Of a DNA stretch of 64,000 bases, positions 33,201-44,915 are shown in pieces. The DNA is from Hyperoodon ampullatus (lineage: Eukaryota; Chordata; Mammalia; Artiodactyla; Ziphiidae): contig OX457057.1 of assembly GCA_949752795.1 (NCBI GenBank), positions 9,042,632 to 9,106,631 on the forward strand, given 5' to 3'. Every line of letters starts with the position of its first letter. Position 1 is the first letter of the stretch. A program made the translations under genes and the position numbers. Under the pieces are notes generated by a model. The model saw only the letters and a program-made list of their open reading frames with translations. It was not told the origin of the DNA and did no database searches.

Positions 33201-36200
33201 TTTTTGTTTTTGTTTGTTTATGGGTTTTTTTGGCCGTGCCGTGCGGTTTGTGGGATCTTAGTTCCCTGACCAGGGATTGAACCCGCGCCCTCGGCAGTGA
33301 AAGTACACAGAGTCTTAACCACTGGACCGCCAGGGAATTCCCTCCATCCAGATTAATATAGAGAGTATATTTTTCCTGGGAATTCCCTGGCGGTCCAGTG
33401 GTTAGGGCTCAGCGCTTTCACTGCCCAGGGCACAGGTTCAATCCTGCAAGCTGAAAAAATACAAAACTGTATGGTGACCTCAGGTCTGTCTACCACCCGT
33501 CTGGGAAGTCCCACCCCCACCCCTGTGGGCCCTCTAGTGGCAAACGAAGGGTCTAAGTCCTGGTCCGCAGGACCCTGCGGTTTCCCCGTTAGCCTTCTCA
33601 AGGTCAAACCTCCTCATTTCCATCTACCCTTCCCTTGCTCTTCCAGCACTGTGGGTAGAGCACAGGCTTTGGGGCCAGACAGACTTCTGTCCAAAGCCAG
33701 ACTCTGCTGCTTACTAGCTGTGTGACCTGGAGCAGATTTCTAAACCTCTCTGAGTATCAGTTTCCTCACCATAAAAAGAGCATAAAATTAGACCCTAACT
33801 TCTAGGGTGATAAGGGGAGGATCTGGTGGTCCAGGAGGTGGTGTAGCATCACATTTTTTTTTTTTTTTCTTTTTTGCGGTACGTGGGCCTCTCACTGTTG
33901 TGGCCTCTCCCGTTGCGGAGCACAGGCTCCGGACATGCAGGCTCAGCGGCCATGGCTCATGGGCCTAGCTGCTCTGCGGCATGTGGGATCTTCCCGGACC
34001 GGGGCACGAACCCGTATCCCCTGCATCGGCAGGCGGACTCCCAACCACTGCGCCACCAGGGAAGCCCCTTCCTCACATTTTTATTAGCAGGAAAACTCAG
34101 ACCAGATAGACCTATTCTGAGATTTGCATCTGGGCTCTCTTGTTTATAAGCATTACCATTTGGGCCAATTTACTTAATCTCTCACAGCCTCAGTTTCTTC
34201 ATAAGTAAAACAGGATTAACACTCTACGCCAGACCGTTGCAAGGATGACATGGGCCGAGTGTTCAGGGTAGTGTAGACACGTGACAGGCAGATCTTCATC
34301 AGTAGCAGGGGTTGATGTGGTTGACGCTGTTTCTGGATGCCTGTTCCACACAGTACTTACGGTTAGTAAGTGGGTGCATCCAGTGACCGTCAGATGCCTG
34401 TCTCTGCGGTTGAGGCACCCCCATGGGACACGTCGGTGATGGGTGCTGCCTCCATTTCACAGGGTAGGAACCCGGGGCTCAGACACAGGGGGACGTGGAC
34501 CCTGGACCAGAACCCAGGTCTCCTGCCCCCAGTCCAGCATCCTACGACCCCCTGCTGCCTTGGCCCATTGGCCTTCCCTGTCCCCCAGTCTTCTGACACA
34601 TGGGACACCAGCTGGGAAAGGGCGGGGCAGCCCCCCTGGGCCGAGTCTATAGGAAGAGTCCAGGAGCTCAAGTCCGTTTCCTCCTACCCAGTCAGAACGG
34701 TCAGGCTGCCCAGGCCCATGCTCAGGCCCCTCCCTCCCTCCCTCATTCTCTATGGCAGTACCTGGGAATCCCCGGTATGCCCTTGGTTACCAGAAGCCTT
34801 CCCCAGAGCCAGCAGACAGTTCTTTTGTGCTGAGATGAGGGCTGTCAGGAAGGGCAGAGCCGATTTGGCTGGGTTTCTTTTTCTTTTCTTTATTTTTATT
34901 GGCATATAGTTGATTTACAGTGTTGTGTTAGTTTCAGGTGTACAGCAAAGTGAATCCGTTATACATAGACATATATCCACTCTTTTTTAGAATCTTGGCT
35001 GGGTTTCTTGTTGGAGCTTTCCTGCACGTTAGACCCCTCTGGGCCTGGGTGAGTGTGCCCTCCCATTACAAAGATGGGGAAACTGAGGCAGAGGAGGCTT
35101 AGTCTTTGTGGGTTTCTTTTCCCAGGGCTGAAGAGAAGTGATCCGCTAATGCTCTGTTTCCTAAATATTTAGAAAACAAAAGTGATGTCACACCGAGGGG
35201 ATGTGTGTCTGCTAAAGATCTGCAGGATTTCCAGATTATACTCTGTTCTGCCCAAAAGGGAGGGCCTAGTTTTGGACCTTAGCAGGTGCTCACTCCATAT
35301 TACAAGCTTTTCTGGCTCCAGGAAAAACTTTATCCCACAGGTTAAACAGAATGGTTTCCCCCACAGGCTTCCCTGGGTCTCAGCCTTTCCTCTTACCATG
35401 ATAAAGCTGGGCTCTGCAGGCCAAGAGCACCCCTTTATTAAAGACCTGCAGTGTGCACAGTCTAGAGGTGGGAACCAGAGCACTTGGAAATGAAGACCGT
35501 TTCTGAAATAGAAGTCAAGGGAGGGATGGATTTGGTGTTGATTTTCAGGAGTGGCGATGTGAGCTGCCTCCCCTGTGGCTCCTTCCTCGGTGTCTTGTCT
35601 TAGTTAAAAACCCGACACCAGGACCACCGTGGCTGGCCACGTGTCATGGCCTCTGGCAGGTCCCTTCCCCTCTGTGGGCAGGGTTTCCTGTTAGACAGAG
35701 GGGGACAGTGTTTTGCTCTTAAGATAAAGGTCAGAATTTCGCCCCACACCGTCCAGGCCCAGCCCTGCCCCACCCCCAGCCTCGTGTCCCTCCTCTCCAC
35801 TCTCCTCTTCCACTCCAGCCACATTGGCTGCTTTTCCGTTTCCAGAATGTTCCATGCTCCTTTCTGCCACAGAGCCTTTGCAGGTGCTGTCCCTTCTGCT
35901 TGAAATGCTCTTCTTTCCCCTCTGCCCCTGGTTAACCCCTTCTCACCCCCTTTGCCCCTCAGAGAAGCCTCCTAAGCACCTCTCCCTTGATGCAGAGTGA
36001 GGTTCCTTTTCCTTTGCTGTAACTTCCTTCGCAGCAGGCTGTCTCATTGGAAATCCACACTCCTAAGGTGATTGTCTGGTTCACAGTGTCCCGCCCACCC
36101 CAGGTGTCAGGTCTGGGAGGGCAGCCCAGTGCTGCATCTACCTAGCTCGCCTTTGAATCCCCAGGGTGGAGGCCAAGCTGGTGCCAGCGATGCCGGCTTA

Positions 36201-39200
36201 AACTGTACATGTTTCAGAAACTTAGCGCTGTTTGACCCCTCCTCTTCAGCCCCTGGGAAAAGAAGCCCTTAGAAGATTAGGCCTCCTCTGCCTCAGTTTC
36301 CCCACCTTTGTAACGAGAGGGCACATCTGCCCAGGCCCTGCGTTGGACAACACCTGGCTAAGTCATGTTTGAAACGTGGCTCTGCTGTGCAACCTGGGGC
36401 AAGTTGCTTACGTCTGAGCCTCAGTTTTCTCAACTGTAAAATGGGGGAAATTGTACCTCAGAGGATTGTAAGGATGAAATGCGTTCCTATGCACAAAAAT
36501 CTCAGAGTGCTGCCTGAGGCGTGGGAGGCACTCGGTAATAAACGAGGGAAGGTGATGGCAAAGATTCCTTCCAGAGTAGCCTTCTGTCATGTAGACTCAA
36601 CTTTTTCGGAGTCTCAAGAGCTGTGTAAAGTCAGGTGCGTTGGTCCTTACAGAATTGTTCTAGTCCTCTGTAGCCGGAAGAGGGATTCTTTGGGCGCTGT
36701 GGACCATACTCTGGGCTTTGTTCACTTCACTGAGCGCTGGGGATGAAGGTGGGGTCCCGGGCGTCTGCCCCGGATGTCACCTGCCCCCCATGTGGAAAAC
36801 GTCTGCGTCTGTCTCAAGCCCGAATAGCTCCTGTCCGCTGAAGGCCGTGCATCCAGCGTGAAGGCAAGGAGCCCTGGTTCTGGAGTCAGACTTACAATTT
36901 CATTTGAGTTTTGCCATCAGTGGAATCACGATCAACTTAATTTACCTCTGAGCCTAGTTTTCTTGACTGTAAAATGGGACTGATTCTAGTATCTGCTCCA
37001 GAGGCTGTTGTGAGGCCCAGAGAAGGTCACGTGGGGTGCTGGGCCCAGGGCCTCGCATATCACAGGTGTGCCATAAATAGTAACCCTTCTAGAAACGCAG
37101 CCAGAGCTCCTTGTTGCAGGTGGCTCCCTCTCCTTAGCCCCTTGCATCAGACCAGAAACCACTGCAGTCCTGGCCGTCCGCCCTTGCTGTCTGGGCCCAG
37201 CATGCCGTCCCCACCCCAGGCTCTTGGCTTCCCCTTCCCAACTTGACCGCTCAGTGCCAGGAGCAAACCCCCTCAAGGGCCCCCACCGACCACCAGGCCC
37301 CACTGAAGCTCCCGACTTGGGGCTCCTGGGCTCCCGCAGCCTCAGCGCCACCCCTCCTCGGGGCTCTGGGTCCTGCGTCCCTGCCTGTGCTTCCGGGTGT
37401 CCGCTCTGGGACACCCTGCTCTCCCTCTCCTTTGCCTGGCTGGTCCCTGCGTCCCCTTTAGCACCAGCTCCGAGTTCCCTGCTTCTTTGGAAGCTCTAGC
37501 TGGCAGCTGCCCTGTCCTCCCTGTAGCATCTGTTCCTTCCTTCTTTACTTGCTTTGCAATCAGGGCCCTTCTGATAACCAGGAATAGAGACCAGTTGCAG
37601 TAAAGAGGGCTGTCTTTGAGGGACATATGGGGCAACAAACAGGGTGGGATAGCGCAGAACTCTAGAAAAAAGCCAGGGGGATTTCTTTTCTTAACAAATC
37701 ATAGCGTGTTACCTTCCTGCAGGAAAGCCCTCAGTGCACCTGGGCTGAAATCCACGCTCCTTGCCGGGGCCCTCAAGGCCCACCTCTCCCCTCTGGTCTT
37801 CTGCCACCGGGCTGCTCTCCCATTCCCTGGACGCACCCCGCATCCCCCCGTCCCCACACGGCACCCCAGCTCCAATGTCCTAAGAAATCAGCCTCATTTG
37901 AGCTCCCCCCCACCCCCATTTCCCACTGAGGCTCCTCTGATTCCAGAGCAGATTCCCAGGTTCCCCAGAGGAGCCTCCCGCCTTTGGAAGCAGGAAGGGC
38001 TGTGGGTGTCAGCTGCCCCGAGCGAGTGGGGAGGGCGACGTGGCAGCATCGCCTGGCCTGTGCTCTTCCTCCTTCTCTACCTTCTCTTCTGTCACTGTTG
38101 GTGGTGTTTCAACAGACATTGCTGAAGCGCTCTTAGGTGCTAGGCGGGGGCTTCCGGTGTTTTCTGGCTCCAAAAGCTTTCTTGCCCAACCCCCTGCCAC
38201 CATGGTGGTCACATTCACAGATCTCTCCTCCACCCACTCCCTCTTTTTTGTGTGCCACAGGCGATCCTCCTGGTTCACTGGCTGCTGACGATCTGGTGAG
38301 TGACTCTCTGAGTGTCCTGTTCTATGTCCACCTGTCTCCCAGGATCTGGGTCCACGTGTCTCCTTGGGGTCTTGTCCATGTGTGTCCTGGGTCTGCATCC
38401 ATGTGTCTCACGGGCCTTGTCCACGTCTCCCAGCCCGTTCCAAGACTAAATAGCACCTTTGTCAAGAGCATCGTCAGCAAGCTCCCCATGTTCCAAGGAT
38501 GTCAGAGGGGCAGGCAGTACCCAGAGGCCTTTGCCATCACTGCCCTAGGAGCTTCGAGCCCTCATCCTCAGGGAGGCAACAGCCCAGGGCAGTACCAACC
38601 GCTCAACCTTCCTCCAGACACTGCCTGAGCCCCTTGGGCTTGTCACCCCTCTGGTTCTTCCCCGAGGCCTTCGCATCTGGGGGGGTCTGAGGTGCTGAAG
38701 CCTGGGGGCCGGTCTCTTATACTGTGCTGGGGTGGATGTCAGGTAGAGCTCTGTGTGTCTGTGACCTTGGGTGAGTCACTTAAACCCCCTAAGTCATTTT
38801 CTCACCTACAAAGTGAGAGCATTACTGACCCTCCCACTTGTCCTGTGAGGTCATCGGAAGGTGAAAGCGTAACTTCTGAAACTGTAAAACTGCTAACCTT
38901 TATTGAGGGTGTCCAGAGGCCAGCTGCCAGGCTGGGCGCCTTCTGGGGGTTAGCTCAGCGGCTCAACAAGTAGACGCCTGACACAGGGGTGAGGTCACTT
39001 GCTTAGGGGTGGACCCTCACTCTCACTTCTCACCCCCTGCCCAGAGACGGCAGACTCAGGATTCAGACTGACCCTGTTCAGGTCCTGGCTCTGCTATATT
39101 CCAGCCAGGTCACCTTGACCAAGTGACTCCACTTCTCGGGACCTTGGTTTCCATCTGTAAAATGGGTACAAGGAAGCACGCCACTCAGGAGCTGTGAGGG

Positions 39201-42200
39201 AGAAGCGTGGCAATGCTCTGCTCAGCGGACACTGCCCAGGCCTGCACAAGGGAGGCCTGAGGACCTCAGGCTTGATTTTCATCATTACCATCTGCTTTAG
39301 CTGTTGAGTTTCTGGGGAGATTTCTTTGCCACACCAAGACTGGAGACCACTGAGCTCACGTGTGCGTTTTGCAGTTGTGGAAGTGCAGTGCACACGTTAA
39401 CGGGTATGAATAATGGGAACAGTGATAATCATGGTTAATGACCTCGAGGGGCAGAATCAAAATCCAGATTTCTCAGTCACGCTCCCCAAGATTTTGAGCT
39501 GGTGAGGCCTGCTTTCTCAAAACCAAAAAATGAGGTTACTTATTCTGAGTAAGCCTCGTTGTGCCCTACACTTAAGTGCTTTGCACATGTCTTCTGTACG
39601 GTACACTTCAGGGAAGGCCATTTGAATTTATGAAGCACCCCACTGCGTGCTGCGGCCATCCAAGCTGAGTGAATACGGTGGATAAGAGCACAGCCTCTTG
39701 AGCCAGACTGCCTGGGTTTAAATCCCAGCTCTGCCACTTAGCAGCTGTGTGACCTTCAGCAAGTTACTTGACCTCTCTGTGCCTCTGTCTCCTCATCTGT
39801 AAAATGAGGATAGCAATAGTGCCTCCTTACTGGGGTTGTTAAGACAAATGCACATAAATGAGCGAATTTAAAGCACTTATAACTGTGCCAGATACTAGTA
39901 AGGGCTCTGGGTTAACTGTTATTTTCTTTGAGTTGACAAACAAGTAAACAGTTCAGTTATACCCTACAAAATAAAAGAGGGTGGGCATTGTGGTCGAAAG
40001 CGGTGAGGTGGTACTTGAAATGGGGCAGTCAGAGAAGGAGTCTCGGAGTTAACAGTTGAGGTGAGGCTAAAATGACAAAAAGGGACCGAGTGTTCAGGGT
40101 AGAGGGGACAGCAAGGCAATGAATGGGAGGTATAGGCTGGGCTGTGTCACCAGATCCCACAGGGCCCCATAGGCCATGGTCAAGAGTCTGAATTTATTCC
40201 CAGAGAACTGTTGGAGAACTTTTAGCACAGTGACGTCCCCTGATTTACCTAACTGCTGTTTATGAATGGCCAGGAGGGGGCAGGAGTGGAAGTACGGAGA
40301 CCAGTGGGGAGAGGCTAGTAGGAGAGGATGGTGGTTTGGACCCGGAGGGACGTGGCCAGATTCCGGATCCGTTTGGGAGGCGGAGCGGTGGCATGTGCTG
40401 ACATTTCTGGAGCACGGGGGGTGGGAAGCAACAAGGCCATAGACTGTGGTGTCTGCTCGTAGGGGCCCTGAGACCTGAGAGCCTTAGGAGGTGACCTGTG
40501 GGAGGGGTGGGCACCTGTGGGGCGGCCACCTCCTGACTTGACTCAGATGCCTCCTCCTCCCGCAGGGGCTGCATCGTGTTCCCGGGCGCCTACGCGTGGT
40601 CCAACTTCACCATCCTGGCCCTGGGCGTGTGGGCCGTCGCGCAGCGGGACTCCGTCGACGCCATAAGTATGGTGAGCTGGGGGAGAACTGGCTTGAGGGT
40701 GATTGTGGGCCTGGCTCCATCCAATATCCTCTCCCTTCTTTTTTCCCCATTTTCCACTTTCTAGAGCCTGCTATGTACGCCCACCCAGGCTACCAGCCCA
40801 TGCGCACCTTCACTAGTCTGGCCTGCTTCCCTGCCTGCCTGGCTCAGAGAGCCTGGAGTCTGCTCATTTTTCCCCCAAGAGGGCCATGGGGTGGGCTCCC
40901 ACCGGTGTCCCAGACTGGCCCTTCCCTGAGGGCAGTGGGGCACACGCCAGTAACCCACCTCTAGGGCCCTCCTAATAGGGAGGGATGTGGCCGGGAGGCC
41001 TGTGAAGAGGGAACTCCACCACCTTGTGAGGTCAGAGTGGACACGGTCTGGCTGAACTGTCCCACAGGGGAGCTTCCCGACACCCGCTCAGACCCAAATG
41101 GCTGTGAGCACCAGCACCGGCCTCTCGGGATGGCTGAGAAGGGATTCCTTTGGTGGTGAAGATGGAGCAAGTGAATTCTGAGGGGCCTTCCATCTCAGAG
41201 GCTCTGGACCCAAGTCTTGTACCTCGTCGTGGCCTCAGGATGAGAGGAGGTGGGGGAAGGTGCTCTGGCCCCGCACCCCTGCTCGCAGCCTCACAGCCCC
41301 CAGTCGGGCATCTCATCCACAGAGTCCTGCCTGCTGGCTTGATCTGTTCTCCAGCAAACCCCAAGGACACAGTAGGGCACAAGTGGAGCCTCCGGTCTGG
41401 TGTATATGGTGGGAGAGTGAGGGGGTGGGACGGGGGGGCAGCGGGCTCGTAAACCCGGATGACACGTGGTCACCCCTGGGCCCTGCGCCCGGCCTGTCTT
41501 GCAGTTTCTGGGCGGCTTGGCGGTCACCATCTTCCTGGACATCATCCACATCAGCATCTTCTACCCAAGGGCCAGCCTCTCGGACACACAGCGCTTCAGC
41601 GCCGGCATGGCCATCGTCAGCGCACTCCTCAAGCCGGTCTCCTGCTGCTTCGTCTACCAAATGCACCGGGAGCGCGGGGGTGAGCGCCTCCTCCACACTG
41701 GTGAGGCCAGCGCCTCCGGCCAGCTCCCCGACTCCCCTCTCGCTGGCCTAGGTGCTGGCATGCTGCCATCTCCCCACCTCTCCCCGGTCTCCACCTTCCA
41801 CCCCCCAGCCCCGGCCCCAGGGAGCCAACCTTGCCCCCGTGAGAGAAGGGCTCGAGGTGCAGGGCGGGGCTTGGCGTGGGCTCTGGGAGCCAGGCTGGAC
41901 CGTGTGCAAGTTTCTGGTCTCTGCTGCAGGAGCCCAGGGGTCCCCCCGGCCGTCCCCACCTGGTATGACCTTTCCCTTGCACCAGGCTACAGTGCCAGGT
42001 CCCCCTGTCAGCTCAAACATGGGTGCAGCTCGGGGCGTGATCCAGTGCCCCAGGCAGCTCTGGGCAGTCTGTGGCCCGAGGCTGTAGGCACCTGCAGGGC
42101 CAGCTTCCCCTCTCAGCTCCCTCCAGCCCCATCGCTGGAACCCCCCTCTCCTGCCACATACGGGGTCTGGGTGGCCAAGGGAGGGGTGGTGCTGGCCTAG

Positions 42201-43293
42201 GCCGTGGGGGCGCCGGCCAAAGCCAGCCCTGAACTGCAGGTGCTTTCCCTTAGCCCAGACCCGCTGCCCGCTCCCACGGCCTCTCTGAGCTGTACGCCTT
42301 CTCGTGGTGGCCCTTCCCCTGCCCTCTCTGATGCACATTCTCACCTCCTTTCTCTGTCTCTGAGAGAAGTGGAGAGAGGTGTGGTCGTCCACCTTTCACT
42401 TCTGAGAAGAGAGGCCCAGAGTGGCCCGTCACCCGCTGGGAGAGCTGCTGGGCTAAGGGCAGGAATGGCCCGGGGCCGCCCACCCTGAGCAACCTCAGCA
42501 CCGCCCAGGCCTGCCCAGGGGCGGGGAGGAGCCAGTGACGTTCCTCCATTAGACAGATGAAGAAACTGAGGCCCAGGGCCCTTGGGGCCAGTTCGGGAGC
42601 ACAGGACAGATGTGCGGAGTGCAGATGAGAGTGAGGGGTGTGGCACTGAGAGCCCTACAGCCTGCCTTGCAGCCTCTGGGCTCTGCAACTGTGCCAGCTC
42701 TGGGGCCTTCTGGACACAGTCACGCTGTGTCCGCCCTGTCTGGGAGAGGAGCCGGAGGGGAGCCCGTGGGCCCAGGGCTGGGCGTCCCTTGGCCAGATTC
42801 CTGAGCGTGTGCTGCTCAGGGAACCACTGAGGCATAATGGCTAAGAGCCCTGTCTTTGGGGTCGTGCCGCTTAGGTTTGAATCCTGGTGTCCTCTGCTTC
42901 AAGCTTTGTAATCTCAGGCGAGTCAGTTTATCTCTTTGACCCTCAGTTTCCTCATCTGTAAAGTGGGGACAATAAAAAACCTGCTCTGTAGGGTTACAGG
43001 AGGACTGAATACATAATACATGCTAAAGGCTTGGTGCCTGGGGCTGCTGCCACTGTCACTGCTGGGTGCTGGGATGCCCAGCTCTGGCCTTTCTGGTCGA
43101 GGGGTAGGGGGATGTTGGTTTGGCCTTGTGGAATGTCCTAAGTCTTCACCCTTCATTTTTTCTTTCCCTCCATCTCCCCCACCCCCTAGCTTTCCTTGGA
43201 GCTTCACAGGAGCACAGTGCCTACCAGACGATTGACTCTCCAGAAGCCTCTGCCGACCTGGAGAGCAGGGCTCACGTCCCCCAAGGATACTGA
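30219..43293 (+). CDS. AGTRAP: AGTRAP, type-1 angiotensin II receptor-associated protein (five coding exons)
   Basis: Small membrane protein of the Golgi, vesicles and plasma membrane that binds the C-terminus of the angiotensin II type 1 receptor and promotes its internalisation (family knowledge). Coding exons 30219-30245, 38261-38295, 40566-40671, 41505-41700 and 43190-43293 join (phases 0, 2, 0, 1) to 468 nt, 155 residues plus TGA; human has 159. Landmarks match human closely: MELPAVNLK, NFTILALGVWAVAQRD, TIFLDIIHISIFYPR and SAYQTIDSPEAS. Three hydrophobic segments (about 10-28, 33-50 and 56-105 as a longer hydrophobic block) precede a hydrophilic cytoplasmic tail. All introns are GT-AG. 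No inactivating change is seen. Confidence 0.97.
30279..30325 (+). repeat. AGTRAP: G-rich 8-bp tandem repeat in AGTRAP intron 1
   Basis: Four to five units of GGCGGGTT or GGCGGGCT run directly into GGGCGGGCGCGGGGCGGG. At least five GGG runs with short loops lie on the coding strand about 35 bp after the donor, a candidate G-quadruplex. Confidence 0.75.
32474..32692 (-). mobile_element. Young CHR-type SINE, minus strand
   Basis: T-rich tail, GCGGTAGGCGGGCCTCTCAC and reverse-complemented head CCACCAGGGAAGCCC. The perfect 12-bp duplication TGTGACAAGCTT flanks it (32462-32473, 32693-32704). It lies in AGTRAP intron 1, antisense. Confidence 0.93.
33198..33341 (-). mobile_element. CHR-type SINE, short form, minus strand
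   Basis: The plus strand reads GTTTTTGTTTTTGTTTG, then GGATCTTAGTTCCCTGACCA and the head CCGCCAGGGAATTCCC. It lies in AGTRAP intron 1. Confidence 0.88.
33376..33460 (+). mobile_element. CHR-type SINE, short truncated form, plus strand
   Basis: It starts GGGAATTCCCTGGCGGTCCA and continues through GGTTCAATCCTGCAAGCTGA to a short A tail. It lies about 35 bp from an inverted copy of the same subgroup (33198-33341), so the transcript of this intron could fold into a hairpin. Confidence 0.88.
33650..33815 (+). repeat. MIR-like fragment
   Basis: It contains GCTGCTTACTAGCTGTGTGA and TCAGTTTCCTCACCATAAAA, the MIR core reading. Further MIR-like pieces in AGTRAP intron 1 lie at about 34135-34300, 36365-36545 and 36880-37085. 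Confidence 0.65.
33860..34072 (-). mobile_element. Young CHR-type SINE, minus strand
   Basis: T-rich tail, GCGGTACGTGGGCCTCTCAC and head CCACCAGGGAAGCCCC. The repeat TCACATTTTT flanks it (33850-33859, 34073-34082), partly merged with the tail. Confidence 0.92.
34880..34994 (-). mobile_element. Truncated L1 3' end, minus strand
   Basis: The plus strand reads TTTATTTTTATTGGCATATA, then GATTTACAGTGTTGTGTTAG and ATCCGTTATACATAGACATA, an inverted artiodactyl L1 terminus. The perfect 15-bp duplication TTGGCTGGGTTTCTT lies at 34865-34879 and 34995-35009. Confidence 0.9.
35740..36010. repeat. L2-like old repeat
   Basis: The text CACAGAGCCTTTGCAGGTGC followed by CTGCTTGAAATGCTCTTC resembles the conserved 3' part of ancient LINE-2 copies. 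A similar piece lies at about 37700-37860. Confidence 0.45.
38261..38295 (+). CDS. AGTRAP: AGTRAP second coding exon
   Basis: The acceptor TTTTTTGTGTGCCACAG ends at 38260 and the donor GTGAGT begins at 38296. The 35-bp exon encodes AILLVHWLLTI and two bases of a Trp codon, the first membrane segment; human reads VILLGHWLLTTW. Confidence 0.93.
39675..39910 (+). repeat. MIR, well preserved
   Basis: It contains GAGCCAGACTGCCTGGGTTT, CTTAGCAGCTGTGTGACCTT and CTCATCTGTAAAATGAGGAT in the order of the MIR consensus. Another, more diverged, is at about 39050-39230. It lies in AGTRAP intron 2. Confidence 0.8.
40060..40370 (+). repeat. Old dispersed repeat (unnamed family)
   Basis: The text CATAGGCCATGGTCAAGAGT, then GAATTTATTCCCAG and CAGGAGTGGAAGTACGGAGA follows the same order as copies at 46110 and 53700. 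It lies in AGTRAP intron 2. Confidence 0.5.
40566..40671 (+). CDS. AGTRAP: AGTRAP third coding exon
   Basis: The acceptor CTCCTCCCGCAG ends at 40565 and the donor GTGAGC begins at 40672. The 106-bp exon encodes GCIVFPGAYAWSNFTILALG and on to AISM (residues 22-56), the second membrane segment and loop; it closely matches human. Confidence 0.95.
41505..41700 (+). CDS. AGTRAP: AGTRAP fourth coding exon, with alternative donors
   Basis: The acceptor GCCTGTCTTGCAG ends at 41504. The exon encodes the hydrophobic block FLGGLAVTIFLDIIHISIFY and on to residue 121. Two donors keep the same phase: GTGAGG at 41701 (long form, ends GGERLLHT) and GTGAGC at 41680 (21 nt shorter, lacking seven residues). 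The long form matches the main human protein; a human isoform seven residues shorter exists as I recall. Confidence 0.93.
42825..43030 (+). repeat. MIR-like fragment
   Basis: It contains TTAGGTTTGAATCCTGGTGT, CCTCAGTTTCCTCATCTGTA and AGTGGGGACAATAAAAAACC in MIR order. It lies in AGTRAP intron 4. Confidence 0.7.
43190..43293 (+). CDS. AGTRAP: AGTRAP last coding exon and stop codon
   Basis: The acceptor CACCCCCTAG ends at 43189. The exon encodes AFLGASQEHSAYQTIDSPEA and on to PQGY, with TGA at 43291-43293. This is the hydrophilic cytoplasmic tail; it is four residues shorter than the human tail. Confidence 0.94.
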
Positions 43294-43918
43294 AGCCAGC
43301 CCTGCTGCACCTGGCCCCAGCCTAGGGGCCAGTTTGACAAACTGGGGAGGCGTGGGAGGAGGCTGCATCACCTTCTTGGTGCCTTAGATGTCATCCTTGG
43401 GGCGCTCCCGTCCCCCCACCTTTCTCAGAACTGATGTGGGATGTGTCTTCCGGTTCCCCATCTCAGGGGTTGCCTGAATCAAGTGCCCTGAGAGGCCAGG
43501 AGCCCCTGTGCACACCTGTCCCAAACTCCTCGAGGCCTCTCCTCCCTTCCAGGTATCCCACTGGTTCCAGGCTGGGAACTGTGGTCGCTTTTGTCACCTC
43601 CACCCATAGCTGCTCCGTGCAAGCCCCGGGTCGAGCCGTGCCTGAGCCTGGCGGGGTCAGGCCTCTAAGAGCCAGTGATGCCCCTACCCCGCGCCTCTCC
43701 CGAAGTTGGCCAAGCCCTCCCGCAGGAGCTCTGAGAGCTTCTGGTCACACTCAGCCCCAGGAGTGCAGGGGTGAGGACCCCTGGCTTCTCACTGCCTAGT
43801 CACTTGGGGCCCAGGACCCCGTCACTGGAGGCTGGTGGTGTCTGCAGCCTCAGAGATCCACCACAGCCTCCAGCTGCCCTCCTCAGAGCCATGGCATTAA
43901 AGTTCAGGGAATCCTCTA
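43294..43918 (+). other. AGTRAP: AGTRAP 3' untranslated region
   Basis: A GC-rich, repeat-free stretch of about 620 bp follows the AGTRAP stop and ends shortly after a poly(A) signal. No other gene feature is visible. Confidence 0.8.
43896..43901 (+). terminator. AGTRAP: Poly(A) signal ATTAAA of AGTRAP
   Basis: ATTAAA, the commonest variant signal, lies 603 bp after the stop. A GT-rich element (GAGTGTGTTTTGAG) begins about 20 bp downstream, giving cleavage at about 43915-43920. Confidence 0.75.
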
Positions 43919-44915
43919 GCTGAGTGTGTTTTGAGCCATGTTTAATCTCCCGTCAGGGCTGGAGCCTGGACTTGCCATTCCTGGGAAGATTCCAGCGAAT
44001 CCCCAGGGCACCAGGCCTTAGGTGCCCATTCTCTTGCGGCAGGAGGAAGCAGGGGCTCACGACCAGCTGGGCCTGCTCTGTGCCCAGCTCCGGCCCAGCC
44101 GAGGCCCCAGCAGAGGAGGGCACTGTTCATTGCGGCAAATAGGTGTCCATTTCTCCGAATTCAGATAGCTCAGGTATTGGTTTGAATCCTGCCCTGCCCC
44201 TGACTGTGTGCCCCTCAGACCCCCGTGTCTGCTGGAGGAGGGCTAATGCCTGCCCAGAGAGTGATGACGCGGCTGAAATGTATAGTGCCTGGCCCTCGGG
44301 AGGGCTCCCTGCATGACAGCGAGCGTGTCGGGGGGGCTGTTCCTTGAGCCCATGATGATGTTGGGTCAGTGGGCCAGGGGCGGTTGGCTCCTGGCAGACC
44401 CTGTGTCTTGGCCTCAGAGCAGACGGGGACACCTGTCCAGAAGCTCCAAGGATCTCATGGCCAGGGCCCTACCCCACTCCCACTGGGATGGCATTGATCA
44501 CTGGACGCCAGGTATCTGGGCTCTTTCAGGCCATCGTGGCTCGTCCCTGGGACAAAGAGGTCAAGGCCTGGTGCACAGTCCCCTCCCCCCATTCTTCTGT
44601 ATCCATCCATCCAAAGAAGCTGAGTGCCTGCCACATGCTGTGCAGGGGCCTGGAGCTACAGGGGTGAACTCAGGTCCTGCTCTACGGGGGAAGAGGCATT
44701 AGGAGTCCTCTGTCCGGAGGCGAGAGCCCTGAAAGAAGGAACATGGGCCTCCGGGGAAGGGGCTTGTGCTCCGGGGCCAAGGGATGCTGGGCGGCTGAAG
44801 CTGTGGAAAACTGGGAACAGCCTCATAGTCAGACGGGGGCGGGCAGATAAGCGGTGGTCCGTTCATTCTAAGGAATACTGTTCAGCCGTTCAAATGAATA
44901 AACCAGGCCTATTTC

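Noticed and set aside
41466..42200. Plus-strand 244-codon open frame over AGTRAP exon 4
   Set aside because: Only the part from 41505 to 41700 is AGTRAP; beyond the donor the frame runs through a GC-rich intron by chance.
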